From Bacteroidota bacterium (lineage in GTDB: Bacteria; Bacteroidota; Bacteroidia; UKL13-3): a stretch of 39,233 bases of DNA. Positions 10,289 to 19,747 of the stretch are shown in pieces. Every line of letters starts with the position of its first letter. Position 1 is the stretch's first letter. The translations under genes and the position numbers were made by a program. The stretch covers positions 1 through 39,233 of the forward strand of contig CANHDN010000009.1 of assembly GCA_947459415.1 (NCBI GenBank), given 5' to 3'. Below the pieces are notes generated by a model. The model did not search any database and had not been told where the DNA came from. It worked only from the letters and a program-made list of their open reading frames with translations.

Positions 10289-11830
10289 ATGAAAAATCTA
10301 ATAGTTCTTTTTGTCTTTTTCCTCGCTACGCATCAGTTTATTCATGCTCAATTTGGCACTGTTAAGTCATTTTATAAAATCAGCGCTACAACAGGTGGTT
10401 TTACTGGTTTATCAGGGCAGAATATTGGCTTTGGTTCAGTATCAACCAATTTGGGTGATATTAATAAAGATGGTATAGATGATATTGCAACAAACATATG
10501 GGATCCAGTGAGTTTTAAACCCTTTTTGGCTGTTTTATTTATGAATTCCAATGGTACTGTTAAATCGCACAAATTGATAGGTGAGGAACAAGGGCTAAGT
10601 GGAATTTATTTCTCAACGGCATTCACATCATCAATTACCAACATGGGAGATTTAAATGGTGATGGTATAAATGATATTGCCGTAGGTGATACGGAGGCTG
10701 GTGGAAGTAACTCACGAACTGGGGTGGTAAATATTATTTATTTAAATACAGATGGTACAGTCAAGTCTTTTAAGCAAATTAGCCGTGATGTAATAGCTTC
10801 ACTGCCAAATAACGGTTCATTCGGAACAGGCCTCGCTAATATTGGCGACTTAAATAATGATGGCCATATTGACTTAGCAGTGGCATCAAACAGTGAGGTG
10901 TTGAATGGTGCAGTTGGGTGTATTTATATTTTATTTTTAGATAGTGTTCAGAATATAAAATCGTTTCGAAAAATTGGTGCTAATACCAGCGGTTTAAATG
11001 GAGACTTTTCAATGATTCTTAAAATTGCTGATGGTTTAGGCTCAATTGGTGATTTTAATAAAGATGGAGTAAATGATATCGCCTTTTATGCAAGATTCAA
11101 TAAAGACAGCGTTAGCTCACTAGGCGCACTAGGCGGATTGATTATTGCTTATTTAAACACTAATGGCACTGTAAAAAGTCATAGTCGAATTAATTACCAA
11201 AGCAATGGCTTACAGGATTTAATACCTAATGATGCATTTGGACAAAGTATAGTTAAACTAAATGATTTAGATGGTGATGGAGTGTATGAATTAGCAGTAG
11301 GCGCACCATTTGATACTACCTACAATGTAGGCCGTGGTGGCTCAGTGCGCATTTTGTTTATGAATGCTGATGGCACTGTAAAATCAGCACAAAAAATAGA
11401 CAACCTATCTGGTAATTTTAACCAACCCATTACTGATGCAGATTATTTCGGTACTATTGGACCATTAGGTGATTTTAACAACGATAGTATACCCGATTTA
11501 TTGGTAGGTTCCAGTGGTAAAGACGAAGGCGGAACCAACAAAGGAGCACTTTACTTATTGATGTTAAATGGGGTGCCTAGTGTAGGTTTAAATGATGTAC
11601 GTGCAAACCGCATACAAGTTAACCTTTACCCCAACCCGGCAAAATACCAAGTGCAAGTTAGTTGCCCATACCCTGTAACACAAATTACCATTACAGATGT
11701 AACCGGTAAAACAATACACCAACAAAAAAACAACGAGCCTATACAAGTACAAACTTGGCAAGCAGGCATGTATTACCTGCAAGTAAATACCACCCAAGGC
11801 ACAGCCACACAAAAAATTATTAAACAGTAA
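10289..11830 (+). CDS. FG-GAP repeat surface protein with T9SS sorting domain
   Basis: A signal peptide ends near residue 20 (HAQFG). Six integrin-alpha-type FG-GAP repeats follow. Each carries a Ca-binding loop of the form G-D-x-N-x-D-G-x-x-D-[IL]-A, and most blades also carry a GTVKS-like strand; the sixth loop has Ser for Gly (DFNNDSIPDL). The last 80 residues, starting near VNLYPNPAKYQVQV, form a type A T9SS C-terminal sorting domain ending in QKIIKQ. The protein is therefore expected on the cell surface or secreted through the type IX system, as a seven-bladed Ca-dependent propeller. It lies inside the run of non-exported giant proteins, 19 nt after one and 15 nt before the next, so it is probably co-transcribed with them. 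Confidence 0.88.
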   Translation: MKNLIVLFVFFLATHQFIHAQFGTVKSFYKISATTGGFTGLSGQNIGFGSVSTNLGDINKDGIDDIATNIWDPVSFKPFLAVLFMNSNGTVKSHKLIGEEQGLSGIYFSTAFTSSITNMGDLNGDGINDIAVGDTEAGGSNSRTGVVNIIYLNTDGTVKSFKQISRDVIASLPNNGSFGTGLANIGDLNNDGHIDLAVASNSEVLNGAVGCIYILFLDSVQNIKSFRKIGANTSGLNGDFSMILKIADGLGSIGDFNKDGVNDIAFYARFNKDSVSSLGALGGLIIAYLNTNGTVKSHSRINYQSNGLQDLIPNDAFGQSIVKLNDLDGDGVYELAVGAPFDTTYNVGRGGSVRILFMNADGTVKSAQKIDNLSGNFNQPITDADYFGTIGPLGDFNNDSIPDLLVGSSGKDEGGTNKGALYLLMLNGVPSVGLNDVRANRIQVNLYPNPAKYQVQVSCPYPVTQITITDVTGKTIHQQKNNEPIQVQTWQAGMYYLQVNTTQGTATQKIIKQ

Positions 11831-11845
11831 AACAACCCACAACTT

Positions 11846-14800
11846 ATGAGCTATACCGACCTACGCGATGACTTAAATGGCATACGCAATGATAGAGATG
11901 CATTACAATTACAACTAACTATACAAAACGAAAGACTAAAAGCTGTTGAACGCGAAATTAACAACGCAATAGCCAGAGGCGAAACTCCATCCACTAACCT
12001 CGTTAACGAAAAAAACGATTTAATGTACACCTTAATACCAAGTACATTAACAGCACTGAATAGTAAGGAGGGCGATGTTACAGCATTTGATGGTACTAAT
12101 CCCGGATTGTTTGATGAGTTGGCACCATTGCTTGATACTACTTACCCAATATTGTTGTTTCCGGTACGCATGGAAGTTAGGTTTACTTCAGCCTTGCCGG
12201 CAAATCCTTCGCTGCATACATCAGAGGGTCCGGGTGGCGAGGGTTATCCAATTATGCCAAAGCGTTTGCGTGTTAGGTTGTACCCCGATGCTATTGCCAT
12301 ACATGATCATGAACAACTATTAACGGAAGATGAAGAAACGGCCGGACATAAATTTTGGTACCAATACCTCAAACGAGATCAAGCATCAGATCCATTAATT
12401 GAAGGCAACAAAATTAAGGCTTGGGAAGACTTATGCATAGCAGCAAAAAAATCGCAACGTGCTGCATGGGTTGCATTACAAACCAAACCTATTGGGTTTA
12501 ACATGGATGATATGAGTGGAACTATTCCATTAATTCCTGATAATTATGATTCCCTAGATCCTTTAAATCCTACTTTTCCATTTCCGGTAATAACAAGTTA
12601 CAGAACAGACTCGGGCACAACGCAAGCATATACCAGAGTAATGCCGGATAGGTTTAAGTTGTATGGGTATGACGAGAACGATACATTAATACTAACCGAA
12701 ACCGGACAAAAAATACCCGATACACTAAGAGTAGGATTCGACTTTAATGCCCAAGATAATGCAAAGTCAATATCAGTTGATGGTAACAACAACTTAGTGT
12801 TTGAACAACGGATAAAATGGATGTATGATTTTGCAGAAGCCGAGCGCATGGGTATGGCTTTTGATATTGACATAACGGTAGATTACAACGATCCGGATTC
12901 TATTTGGAACAAGGGTATAAAAAAACTTTTTGCAGTAGGTGTTCGTCCAAGCTTTGATCAAAACCTAGGTTCAAATCTTGTGTCCGATTTATTTAACGAC
13001 CACCATTATACAGCTGGAATAAGTTTACTAAAACAGGGCACAGCAACCAATAACACCGACAGCAAGTATGCTGGCTATACACATGTTGATTTAGATAGAG
13101 AGTTAACCCAAAAAATTGAGGTTGATGAGAAATTGTTTGATGTTGTAGTGGATAAAAAAGAGCGCACTGATGGTCAGATTTTAGCTGAAGCAATTGGTTT
13201 AGAGTATAGTGATTTGTACCATGTGTTTAATGCCAATGGCAAAGACATAACCAATGCCATGCGTATGAATAATATTATGTGGGAAGCAACCGGTGGTTAT
13301 TACCTGCGCAATATGGTTTATACAAACTATATGGATATGGAGATTGAACAAACCAAAGACTTTTTTACAGATTATGTGCGTGCTAGAGGAGCTTTACCAA
13401 GTATACGGGTAGGTAAGCAACCTTATGGTGTATTGCCGGCTACAAAATTTAAAACCATTAATTGGCCGGTAGGTTACAACAATAAAAACATACTAGATAA
13501 TATTCATAACATAACCGGAAAGTTTGATGATATTCAATTAGCAACTGCACGTTTGGCAAAAACAGTTGGTAATACCGATAATCCGGAACAAACCTTTGCT
13601 GATATACTAGGTAAACATGCTGTTTCGCAAGATTACTTTATTAGAAAAGGCTTGGGCCCGGGCTACATGTGGAATTATTTAATGCTTATTGGTGATAACA
13701 ATAATGCACAAATATGGCTTGATGAACAGCAGTTATCAGGTAACGATTTCTTTTCAGATTTAAACCTAGCCCAATCAAACGGTATCCCCGATTTTTTACA
13801 ATACAGCTTTCATTCAACCACAAGCAAGCTAGGTATTCCTTTGGTTGATGATTATCCTGAATCAGATACAGAACCACTGAGGGTTATTCCAAATACATCA
13901 AAAAACTACATAGGCTGGTTGGCCCAAGCAAACCTTACACAACTTCGTGATTTAGATTTTACCGAAATTGGTGGAGGTATTGAAGAAGATGTGCCCAATA
14001 CCTTTTTATTTAAAATGTGCCGACAATCTTTGTTGCTTGGTTATTATAACTTGGCTTGCGATTTATTAAATGTGCCAAGTGATGATAGAAAAGAAAAAGA
14101 GTTCGTAAATTTTGAAAATGAAGTTTACGAGGCAGGTGGAGATGAAAATCCTTATCCAGATTTTAGAACCCGCGTGGGCAATAGCCGATGGGCAATATTT
14201 GATACATATTACGAGGCTGGCGGAATGCCAATAGGCGACTACATTGATTCGAATTTTGAATCTATAACAGATGATTTACCATCATATAAATACATTGTTG
14301 ATGTAAAGATCGATTTATTAGCAATAGAATTTTTACCAACCTTCGATTTAGGTTTATTGTTTAGAGAATCGCTAGATTTATTTATTTTCAGATTTGACTC
14401 ATGGCGACTTTCATTAGTTAACGAGCGCATTAATTACATGCGAGGTACGCTAGGCGACCCAAGCAATAGAAATAAAGGTTTGTATGTTGGAGCCTATGGT
14501 TGGCTAAAAAATGTTAAGAGAAAAGATATTGGGCTGACTCTTGCTCATTACGATTCACTGACTGGAAATCCTGTATACACAAGAAGTGATAATAATGGAT
14601 TTGTTTTAGCACCATCAATCACACATGCGGCGGCCGCAGCCTTTTTAAAGAGTGTTTACGTAACTAAAGCAAATAATGCTAAACCTGATTTTTTATCAGT
14701 AAACATTTCTTCAGAACGTATGCAAAAAGCCCTTGAGGTGCTTGATGCAGTGAGAAATGGTCAGCGCATTGATCTTGTATTGGGTTATTATTTCGAGAAA

Positions 14801-17503
14801 AAATTATATGATTTGAATATAGCTGACCACACATATTATTTTAGAGATGCGTTTAAAACGGATTCCTTGGTTGGTTCAACCAATACAAATAGTGTAGGAA
14901 TAGTTGTAGATGGATTAAAATTAATTGCAGCATACAAACAACATACAACAAATATTTTTACAGCCATCCCGGCTTTATCAAGTATTCCAAATCTAAATAC
15001 AACAGAAGCATACAATGCAATAAGTTATGTAGCTAATATTTTAGATGCTATTGCCGATTTAGCAACTGCCGAAGGTGCCTATCAAATAATGTTAGGCAAT
15101 TCAGAAAAAGCAGGTAAATTATCTGATGCTTTAACAGCAGGAACTTATCCTCCGGAACCTGATATTTTAAAAACCCCTAAAAATGGAATTTTATTAACCA
15201 ATAGTGTAATGCATACATTTACTCCATTTGTAACATCCAATAATGGTGAGAATTTGTATACTACAACTTGGGGAGGTATTGAACCAACCTGGAGAGCCAA
15301 AACAGAACCTACCATCAACAATTGGCTGATTTCTATACTGCCAAATGCTGGTGATGTATCACTTAAAATAGCCTATGTTATAAATAATCAACCCCAAGAG
15401 GCTCATGTTTTTCTGAATAACCTGCAGTTACATCCAATTGACTTGGTTTTGGATGTAGACGGTATGTTTAATCCCGAATCTTTTGTAAGTAAGATGATTC
15501 GTAAATATGTTCAAGAAAACTTCACTTTAAATCCGGATATAAATGTTGAAATACACTTTGATTTAAAAAATTCTTCAAGTTCATTTTCAGTTAATGATTT
15601 AGTGCCGCTACTCAAACAGCTAAAGGTGTTTTATTTAAATTCCACTCCAACTAAAACAAGTGATTTTTGGACCGGTGTTTCAAATGTAGAAAATGTCGAA
15701 GATAGGTATGACCTAGATGATATATACAATAGAGTTAGTGCATTAGTTGAAACTTTGAATAAACAATTGACGGAATTAACCTCTTGGATAGAATTAAAAA
15801 ATACCGCATTAAACCTAGAAATGCAAAACTATGCAGGTGGTACTAACATGGTGTACAATTCAGCTGATTCTAGTATCTCAACATGGAGTGTATTAAGCCC
15901 TGATTCCAATTATACAACTGGAAGATTTGTACGGAACTATGGTAGCGGAATAGGTTATGGTATTGCTGATGGGCAACAATTGGATTTTATTTTTCAAGTA
16001 CCATGTACAATAGAAGTTATGTTTAAATGCGAACAAGTATCAGATGATTATCAAACCATACTAAGTTCTGCTTTTAATTATAACGATCCAAGTTCAAATT
16101 TTAAATTATGCCTTACTCAAGATGGGCGAATTGCTTTTGTATATGGAAACACAACTTACTTTGATGATATTGATGTTGATTTAATAGATGGTAATTATCA
16201 TGATTTAGCCATTGTGATAGACCAAAATAACATAAAAGCCGTAATAGATGGGATAGAAAATGATAGAACGTTTTTTCAATTGCCTAGTTATACTGGTCAA
16301 TCTGGTGATATGTTAGTTATTGGTGCTAATCCAGAAACTGGATATGGTAATAACTTTAATGGTTCAATTTGGGGAATTAGATTCTGGAACATACCTAGAA
16401 GTTTGGGTGAAATAGATAGTGACAAGTTTCAAGATTTAGGCTCAGCCCCTAATTTAATTGCAAGCTGGCATTGTAACGAAGCAAAAGATTTTTGGCAATA
16501 TTTATTTAATAAGTCTGTTAATGAAGCAAACGAAACTGATTTATTAAATTACTCAGTATTTATAAAAGCATTAGATAACGAAGCGAATTCTTATCTTAAT
16601 CTGAGAGAAATTGCAATAGCCAAGAAATTATCACATGAGGCAAGAATAATCGCATTAGAAGACTTTGACTATAGTTTACCAAGTCCTAGTGCTAGCAAGA
16701 AAGAAGTGAATAAATTCATAAAAGTAGCTAGTCAATTAGCCGAATATATATTAGGTGGAGGGTATAAAATGATACCGCACTTTAAGTTGGATCAAGATAT
16801 ACATGTCTCACTAAACAGATGTTTGAATAATGTAGAATCTTATGAACGAAACTTGTTATTAGACCATATACCATCAACAGATACAACTGATGTTTTTTTA
16901 AAGAAAAGATCGTTAATTATGGATAAATGGTTTTATGGTGTATCAATGGTTAGGAAAAACATATTGAGTTATAGTTTACTTCAAGATGTTTCAGCACTTT
17001 ATAGCACTGATTTTGGATTTGATAATTGGAGCTTAACACCTGTTCAACACCCTGCTGTATCAACAAGTGATGACAGGTGGTTGGGCATTAGTGTAAACAC
17101 TACAAATGAGAATTTAAATAATAGATTGTCCATTGTTATAAATGCGAATGATTATTTTAAAAATAATTTAAATGCTACAAGTAACCATGTTGCATTAACT
17201 ATTGATAGTTGGACTGAAACTATACCACTTGAAAATACAACGGCAGGTTTGGCATTTCACTACGATCAACCACAAAGTAAAGCACCACAATGTTTACTAT
17301 TGGCAATGCATCCTGTAATTGGCAGTGAATGGGCTATCGAAACTTTACGTGATATTGTAGTAGAAACATACAATTTAGCAGAAAAACGTGGAGAGGATTA
17401 TTCATCATTAAGTGCAACGGTATTGGCAAAAACAATGGGTCCATTTTTACCGGCAACAGAAAATAACACAACCATTGGCTTTTTTAATTCAGAACTTTTT
17501 TAA
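11846..17503 (+). CDS. Giant uncharacterised protein with LamG-like domain (1885 aa)
   Basis: Residues 1-60 are coiled-coil-like. Family landmarks follow: FPVRMEVRF near 104, VRLYPDAIAIHDHEQLLTED near 142-161, VGKQPYGVLP near 521, and RMQKALEVLDAVRNGQRIDL near 958 followed by VLGYYFEKKL. I recall the same blocks in giant hypothetical proteins of other phyla, paired with the families encoded on either side. A concanavalin-like LamG (Laminin_G_3-type) domain sits at about 1333-1548, ending GIRFWNIPRSLGEI and IASWHCNEAKD; this fold usually binds sugars or proteins. No signal peptide is seen. Function is unknown. The next gene follows after 9 nt. Confidence 0.82.
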   Translation: MSYTDLRDDLNGIRNDRDALQLQLTIQNERLKAVEREINNAIARGETPSTNLVNEKNDLMYTLIPSTLTALNSKEGDVTAFDGTNPGLFDELAPLLDTTYPILLFPVRMEVRFTSALPANPSLHTSEGPGGEGYPIMPKRLRVRLYPDAIAIHDHEQLLTEDEETAGHKFWYQYLKRDQASDPLIEGNKIKAWEDLCIAAKKSQRAAWVALQTKPIGFNMDDMSGTIPLIPDNYDSLDPLNPTFPFPVITSYRTDSGTTQAYTRVMPDRFKLYGYDENDTLILTETGQKIPDTLRVGFDFNAQDNAKSISVDGNNNLVFEQRIKWMYDFAEAERMGMAFDIDITVDYNDPDSIWNKGIKKLFAVGVRPSFDQNLGSNLVSDLFNDHHYTAGISLLKQGTATNNTDSKYAGYTHVDLDRELTQKIEVDEKLFDVVVDKKERTDGQILAEAIGLEYSDLYHVFNANGKDITNAMRMNNIMWEATGGYYLRNMVYTNYMDMEIEQTKDFFTDYVRARGALPSIRVGKQPYGVLPATKFKTINWPVGYNNKNILDNIHNITGKFDDIQLATARLAKTVGNTDNPEQTFADILGKHAVSQDYFIRKGLGPGYMWNYLMLIGDNNNAQIWLDEQQLSGNDFFSDLNLAQSNGIPDFLQYSFHSTTSKLGIPLVDDYPESDTEPLRVIPNTSKNYIGWLAQANLTQLRDLDFTEIGGGIEEDVPNTFLFKMCRQSLLLGYYNLACDLLNVPSDDRKEKEFVNFENEVYEAGGDENPYPDFRTRVGNSRWAIFDTYYEAGGMPIGDYIDSNFESITDDLPSYKYIVDVKIDLLAIEFLPTFDLGLLFRESLDLFIFRFDSWRLSLVNERINYMRGTLGDPSNRNKGLYVGAYGWLKNVKRKDIGLTLAHYDSLTGNPVYTRSDNNGFVLAPSITHAAAAAFLKSVYVTKANNAKPDFLSVNISSERMQKALEVLDAVRNGQRIDLVLGYYFEKKLYDLNIADHTYYFRDAFKTDSLVGSTNTNSVGIVVDGLKLIAAYKQHTTNIFTAIPALSSIPNLNTTEAYNAISYVANILDAIADLATAEGAYQIMLGNSEKAGKLSDALTAGTYPPEPDILKTPKNGILLTNSVMHTFTPFVTSNNGENLYTTTWGGIEPTWRAKTEPTINNWLISILPNAGDVSLKIAYVINNQPQEAHVFLNNLQLHPIDLVLDVDGMFNPESFVSKMIRKYVQENFTLNPDINVEIHFDLKNSSSSFSVNDLVPLLKQLKVFYLNSTPTKTSDFWTGVSNVENVEDRYDLDDIYNRVSALVETLNKQLTELTSWIELKNTALNLEMQNYAGGTNMVYNSADSSISTWSVLSPDSNYTTGRFVRNYGSGIGYGIADGQQLDFIFQVPCTIEVMFKCEQVSDDYQTILSSAFNYNDPSSNFKLCLTQDGRIAFVYGNTTYFDDIDVDLIDGNYHDLAIVIDQNNIKAVIDGIENDRTFFQLPSYTGQSGDMLVIGANPETGYGNNFNGSIWGIRFWNIPRSLGEIDSDKFQDLGSAPNLIASWHCNEAKDFWQYLFNKSVNEANETDLLNYSVFIKALDNEANSYLNLREIAIAKKLSHEARIIALEDFDYSLPSPSASKKEVNKFIKVASQLAEYILGGGYKMIPHFKLDQDIHVSLNRCLNNVESYERNLLLDHIPSTDTTDVFLKKRSLIMDKWFYGVSMVRKNILSYSLLQDVSALYSTDFGFDNWSLTPVQHPAVSTSDDRWLGISVNTTNENLNNRLSIVINANDYFKNNLNATSNHVALTIDSWTETIPLENTTAGLAFHYDQPQSKAPQCLLLAMHPVIGSEWAIETLRDIVVETYNLAEKRGEDYSSLSATVLAKTMGPFLPATENNTTIGFFNSELF

Positions 17504-17512
17504 GTATTAAAG

Positions 17513-19369
17513 ATGAGCACGTATAGTACAACTAGTATAGACTTAGTAAGTCAAACACGTTTGGAAAGCAGTATAACTGCACCAAGCATGACAGAAACAA
17601 TTAAAGCTCAGGTTCACGATGCTTTGTGGATGCTTACACAACAAAATAGAGTTGGTGAGTATAATGCAGAAGATGCCGGAACACCAATAAGTGTTAAAGT
17701 GGCTTTAAATAAAACCAAACTTAATCGTCTTCAGGCAACTGTAAATTCTTCTGTTGAGTATAACAGTAATGTGCCATTGGAAGCGAGAGTAGAGCGGATG
17801 CCATTAGTTGTTGATTTTAGAACTCGACTTACATTAGGTAACTATTGGATTAAGCTAATGAGGAGAAGTTTTGCTTCAAATCTTACCCAATTTACTGCTT
17901 ACTTAAATGTATTTAAAGCAGCGTATTCAATTTCGCTACCTCCAAGTTCAGCATCTTTAACTACTGATGACTTGAGCTATAATAGTGACAAAGTTTTGGT
18001 TACATTAAATACCCTAAGCGCAAACAACACTTTTGACGGATATAAGCTTTACTTGGATTTAACAGGAGCATCCGCAATTCACGCTAAAGATATTCAAGGA
18101 ATTAGTTCGACACATGCAAGTGTATTTGACGAAATAGAGACAAATTTTTTAGAATGGGTTAACACCATTTATTTTAAAGGTGATAATGAACCAACTTATT
18201 GGAGTAATGGTTCTTTAGACTATTCATTTAATGTATCTGCCCCTTTAAATTCTGATGGATCCGAGCAGGTTGTTTTGCAGGTAAAAGAGTTATCAAGTGG
18301 CAATTTGGATTGGTATAATTTTAACATATTAGAGGCACCAAGTACACTGCCTGATTCCAATATTTCAGATGCGAACATATTTGAATCTGAGACAAAAACA
18401 TTACTTCCTACTAAACTAGTTTTTAAAGGAATGACTAATGAGCGCTGGTGGCAATTTGAAGACAGGGATATAGATTTAAAGTATTTAGAAACCAATCTTA
18501 GAAACTCAAGTAAACTCTCTTTACAAGAGTTTGCCTTAAGCCATGGAAATGATTGGTTTGTAATTCCAATTGACACTTTGGTTGGAAGTATTTTAGAGGC
18601 TGAAAATCTTCAGGTACAAGATGTTTTTGGTGAATTAACGCATATAGAACGAGCTGGTGAAGGTCCTTCCTCTTCATGGTGGAAGTGGAGCATGTTTAAC
18701 ATGGATTCTGTAGTTGATTTAGATAGTAAACTAAACACAGATGGGAAGTTATTTATAGCCCCTTCTTTGCATTCAAGTTTAGAAAGTGAACCTTTTGAAA
18801 AAGTAAGTTTTATGGCTGATGAACTTGCAAATATTGTATGGGGTATTGAGGAAATAGTGCCCAATCAACTGCACACCGGAAAAAGCATTATAGATGCGGA
18901 GAATGCTTTTTTGAGACAATTTGATATAGTTAAACAGGCACTAAGTCCAATGTCACCTAATACCCTATTAGCTAATAGCAGCGTTATATCATATAAAATT
19001 GGTAACAACGTACCAGGCAATTGGATTCCTTTTGTAAACGTAAATTCAATAGCAATAAATGGGAGAACATACTCACTAATGCGTGGGCGTATTGAACAAA
19101 TTATTGATGGATATGATACTGAGGAATACACAACCCCAAGAACAATGATTTTACGAAATACTTCGAGTGTTGCTGGTGCTTTGAATTCATTATACATTAA
19201 CAACGAAGAAATGGCTTTAAAATCTGTTCAAGTTACCGGCTCATATCAACGAGCTAGGTGGTTTAATGGAAGAACATATACTTGGTATGCAAGAAAAAGA
19301 CAAGTTGGAAAAGGCCCTGTTACCAGTGGCGTTAAATTTGATGAAATTGAGCCACGTGTTACAAATTAA
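17513..19369 (+). CDS. Uncharacterised conserved protein (618 aa), EDAG family
   Basis: The N-terminal block VHDALWMLTQQNRVGEYNAE followed by DAGTPISV (residues about 32-60), then PLEARVERMPLVVDFRTR, matches from memory a widespread hypothetical family whose signature reads roughly DPLWLLxRQWQxGEFxGEDAGSP. It co-occurs with the two giant families encoded upstream. The C-terminal motif WFNGRTYTWYARKRQVGKGP is basic and aromatic. There is no signal peptide and no catalytic motif I can recognise. This is the last gene of the run; a strong palindromic terminator begins 32 nt past its stop. Confidence 0.8.
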   Translation: MSTYSTTSIDLVSQTRLESSITAPSMTETIKAQVHDALWMLTQQNRVGEYNAEDAGTPISVKVALNKTKLNRLQATVNSSVEYNSNVPLEARVERMPLVVDFRTRLTLGNYWIKLMRRSFASNLTQFTAYLNVFKAAYSISLPPSSASLTTDDLSYNSDKVLVTLNTLSANNTFDGYKLYLDLTGASAIHAKDIQGISSTHASVFDEIETNFLEWVNTIYFKGDNEPTYWSNGSLDYSFNVSAPLNSDGSEQVVLQVKELSSGNLDWYNFNILEAPSTLPDSNISDANIFESETKTLLPTKLVFKGMTNERWWQFEDRDIDLKYLETNLRNSSKLSLQEFALSHGNDWFVIPIDTLVGSILEAENLQVQDVFGELTHIERAGEGPSSSWWKWSMFNMDSVVDLDSKLNTDGKLFIAPSLHSSLESEPFEKVSFMADELANIVWGIEEIVPNQLHTGKSIIDAENAFLRQFDIVKQALSPMSPNTLLANSSVISYKIGNNVPGNWIPFVNVNSIAINGRTYSLMRGRIEQIIDGYDTEEYTTPRTMILRNTSSVAGALNSLYINNEEMALKSVQVTGSYQRARWFNGRTYTWYARKRQVGKGPVTSGVKFDEIEPRVTN

Positions 19370-19401
19370 ATACTTAGTCAAGTAACTAATTTTCAAGAGG
19401 C

Positions 19402-19439
19402 AAAAGAAAGGTTATCATTTAAATGATAACCTTTCTTTT
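19402..19439. terminator. Perfect 38-bp palindromic terminator, likely bidirectional
   Basis: Arms of 19 nt (AAAAGAAAGGTTATCATTT and its exact reverse complement) meet without spacer, so about 4 nt form the loop. The A-rich left end and T-rich right end give a U-tract in either direction. It closes the 19.4-kb + strand cluster and directly abuts the stop codon of a minus-strand open frame ending at 19439. Confidence 0.9.
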
Positions 19440-19624
19440 TAATGTGTGTTACTTTTTATATTTTGAACTTTTAATAATCCCAATAGGTATTCAGGACAAA
19501 ATAATCCACTCGGTTTGTTTTTAAAATTATCGACCTTATAAATGCCCCCAACAAGTTGCTTTTTTAAACAAAATAGAGTTGTGCAAAAGTTGCCACTGTT
19601 ATACGTTGCCCACTTATTTCTGGG
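19439..19624 (-). pseudogene. Possible decayed 3' end of a minus-strand gene
   Basis: Reading the minus strand, 61 sense codons run from just after a TGA at 19625-19627 to a TAA at 19439-19441. The frame has no ATG, GTG or TTG. The translation reads like real protein (QLVGGIYKVDNFKNKPSG, then LFCPEYLLGLLKVQ), and its stop touches the bidirectional terminator, as a genuine gene end would. I read it as a C-terminal remnant whose 5' part is lost; chance is also possible. I do not recognise the family. Confidence 0.3.
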
Positions 19625-19747
19625 TCATTTCTTATCTATCCAATATCGCTGTGTCAGTGCGATTGGAAAGGCATACTCATGTGAAATCTTTGAACTGTGC
19701 TTTGGTTTTTTTTGGCCTGCAAGTTTGAATGACCGCCTAGGGCGTCA
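19625..19747. other. Non-coding gap with two bulged hairpins
   Basis: This stretch has no convincing gene. It has an 8-bp stem with a 2-nt bulge at 19640-19666 (CCAAT-AT-CGC against GCGATTGG) and a second 8-bp stem with a single-C bulge and 3-nt loop at 19729-19748 (ATGAC-C-GCC, TAG, GGC-GTCAT). The second starts inside the Nmad2 stop codon but has no U-tract after it. Just left, at 19589-19613, is a pair of near-direct repeats, GTTGCCAC and GTTGCCCAC. It could be a 3' UTR structure or a recombination-associated site; neither is proved. Confidence 0.4.

Noticed and set aside
18220-19203. Minus-strand open frames of 118, 84 and 112 aa
   Set aside because: All lie antisense to the well-supported 618-aa gene and have no recognisable motifs or spacing of their own.
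1-19369. Contractile injection or phage tail locus
   Set aside because: Large clustered proteins raised the idea, but no sheath, tube, baseplate, LysM-spike or AAA ATPase gene is visible in the window.
19585-19620. Integron attC site
   Set aside because: GTTATACGTTGCCC looks suggestive, but neither strand gives the RYYYAAC/GTTRRRY core pair, and no integrase is present.
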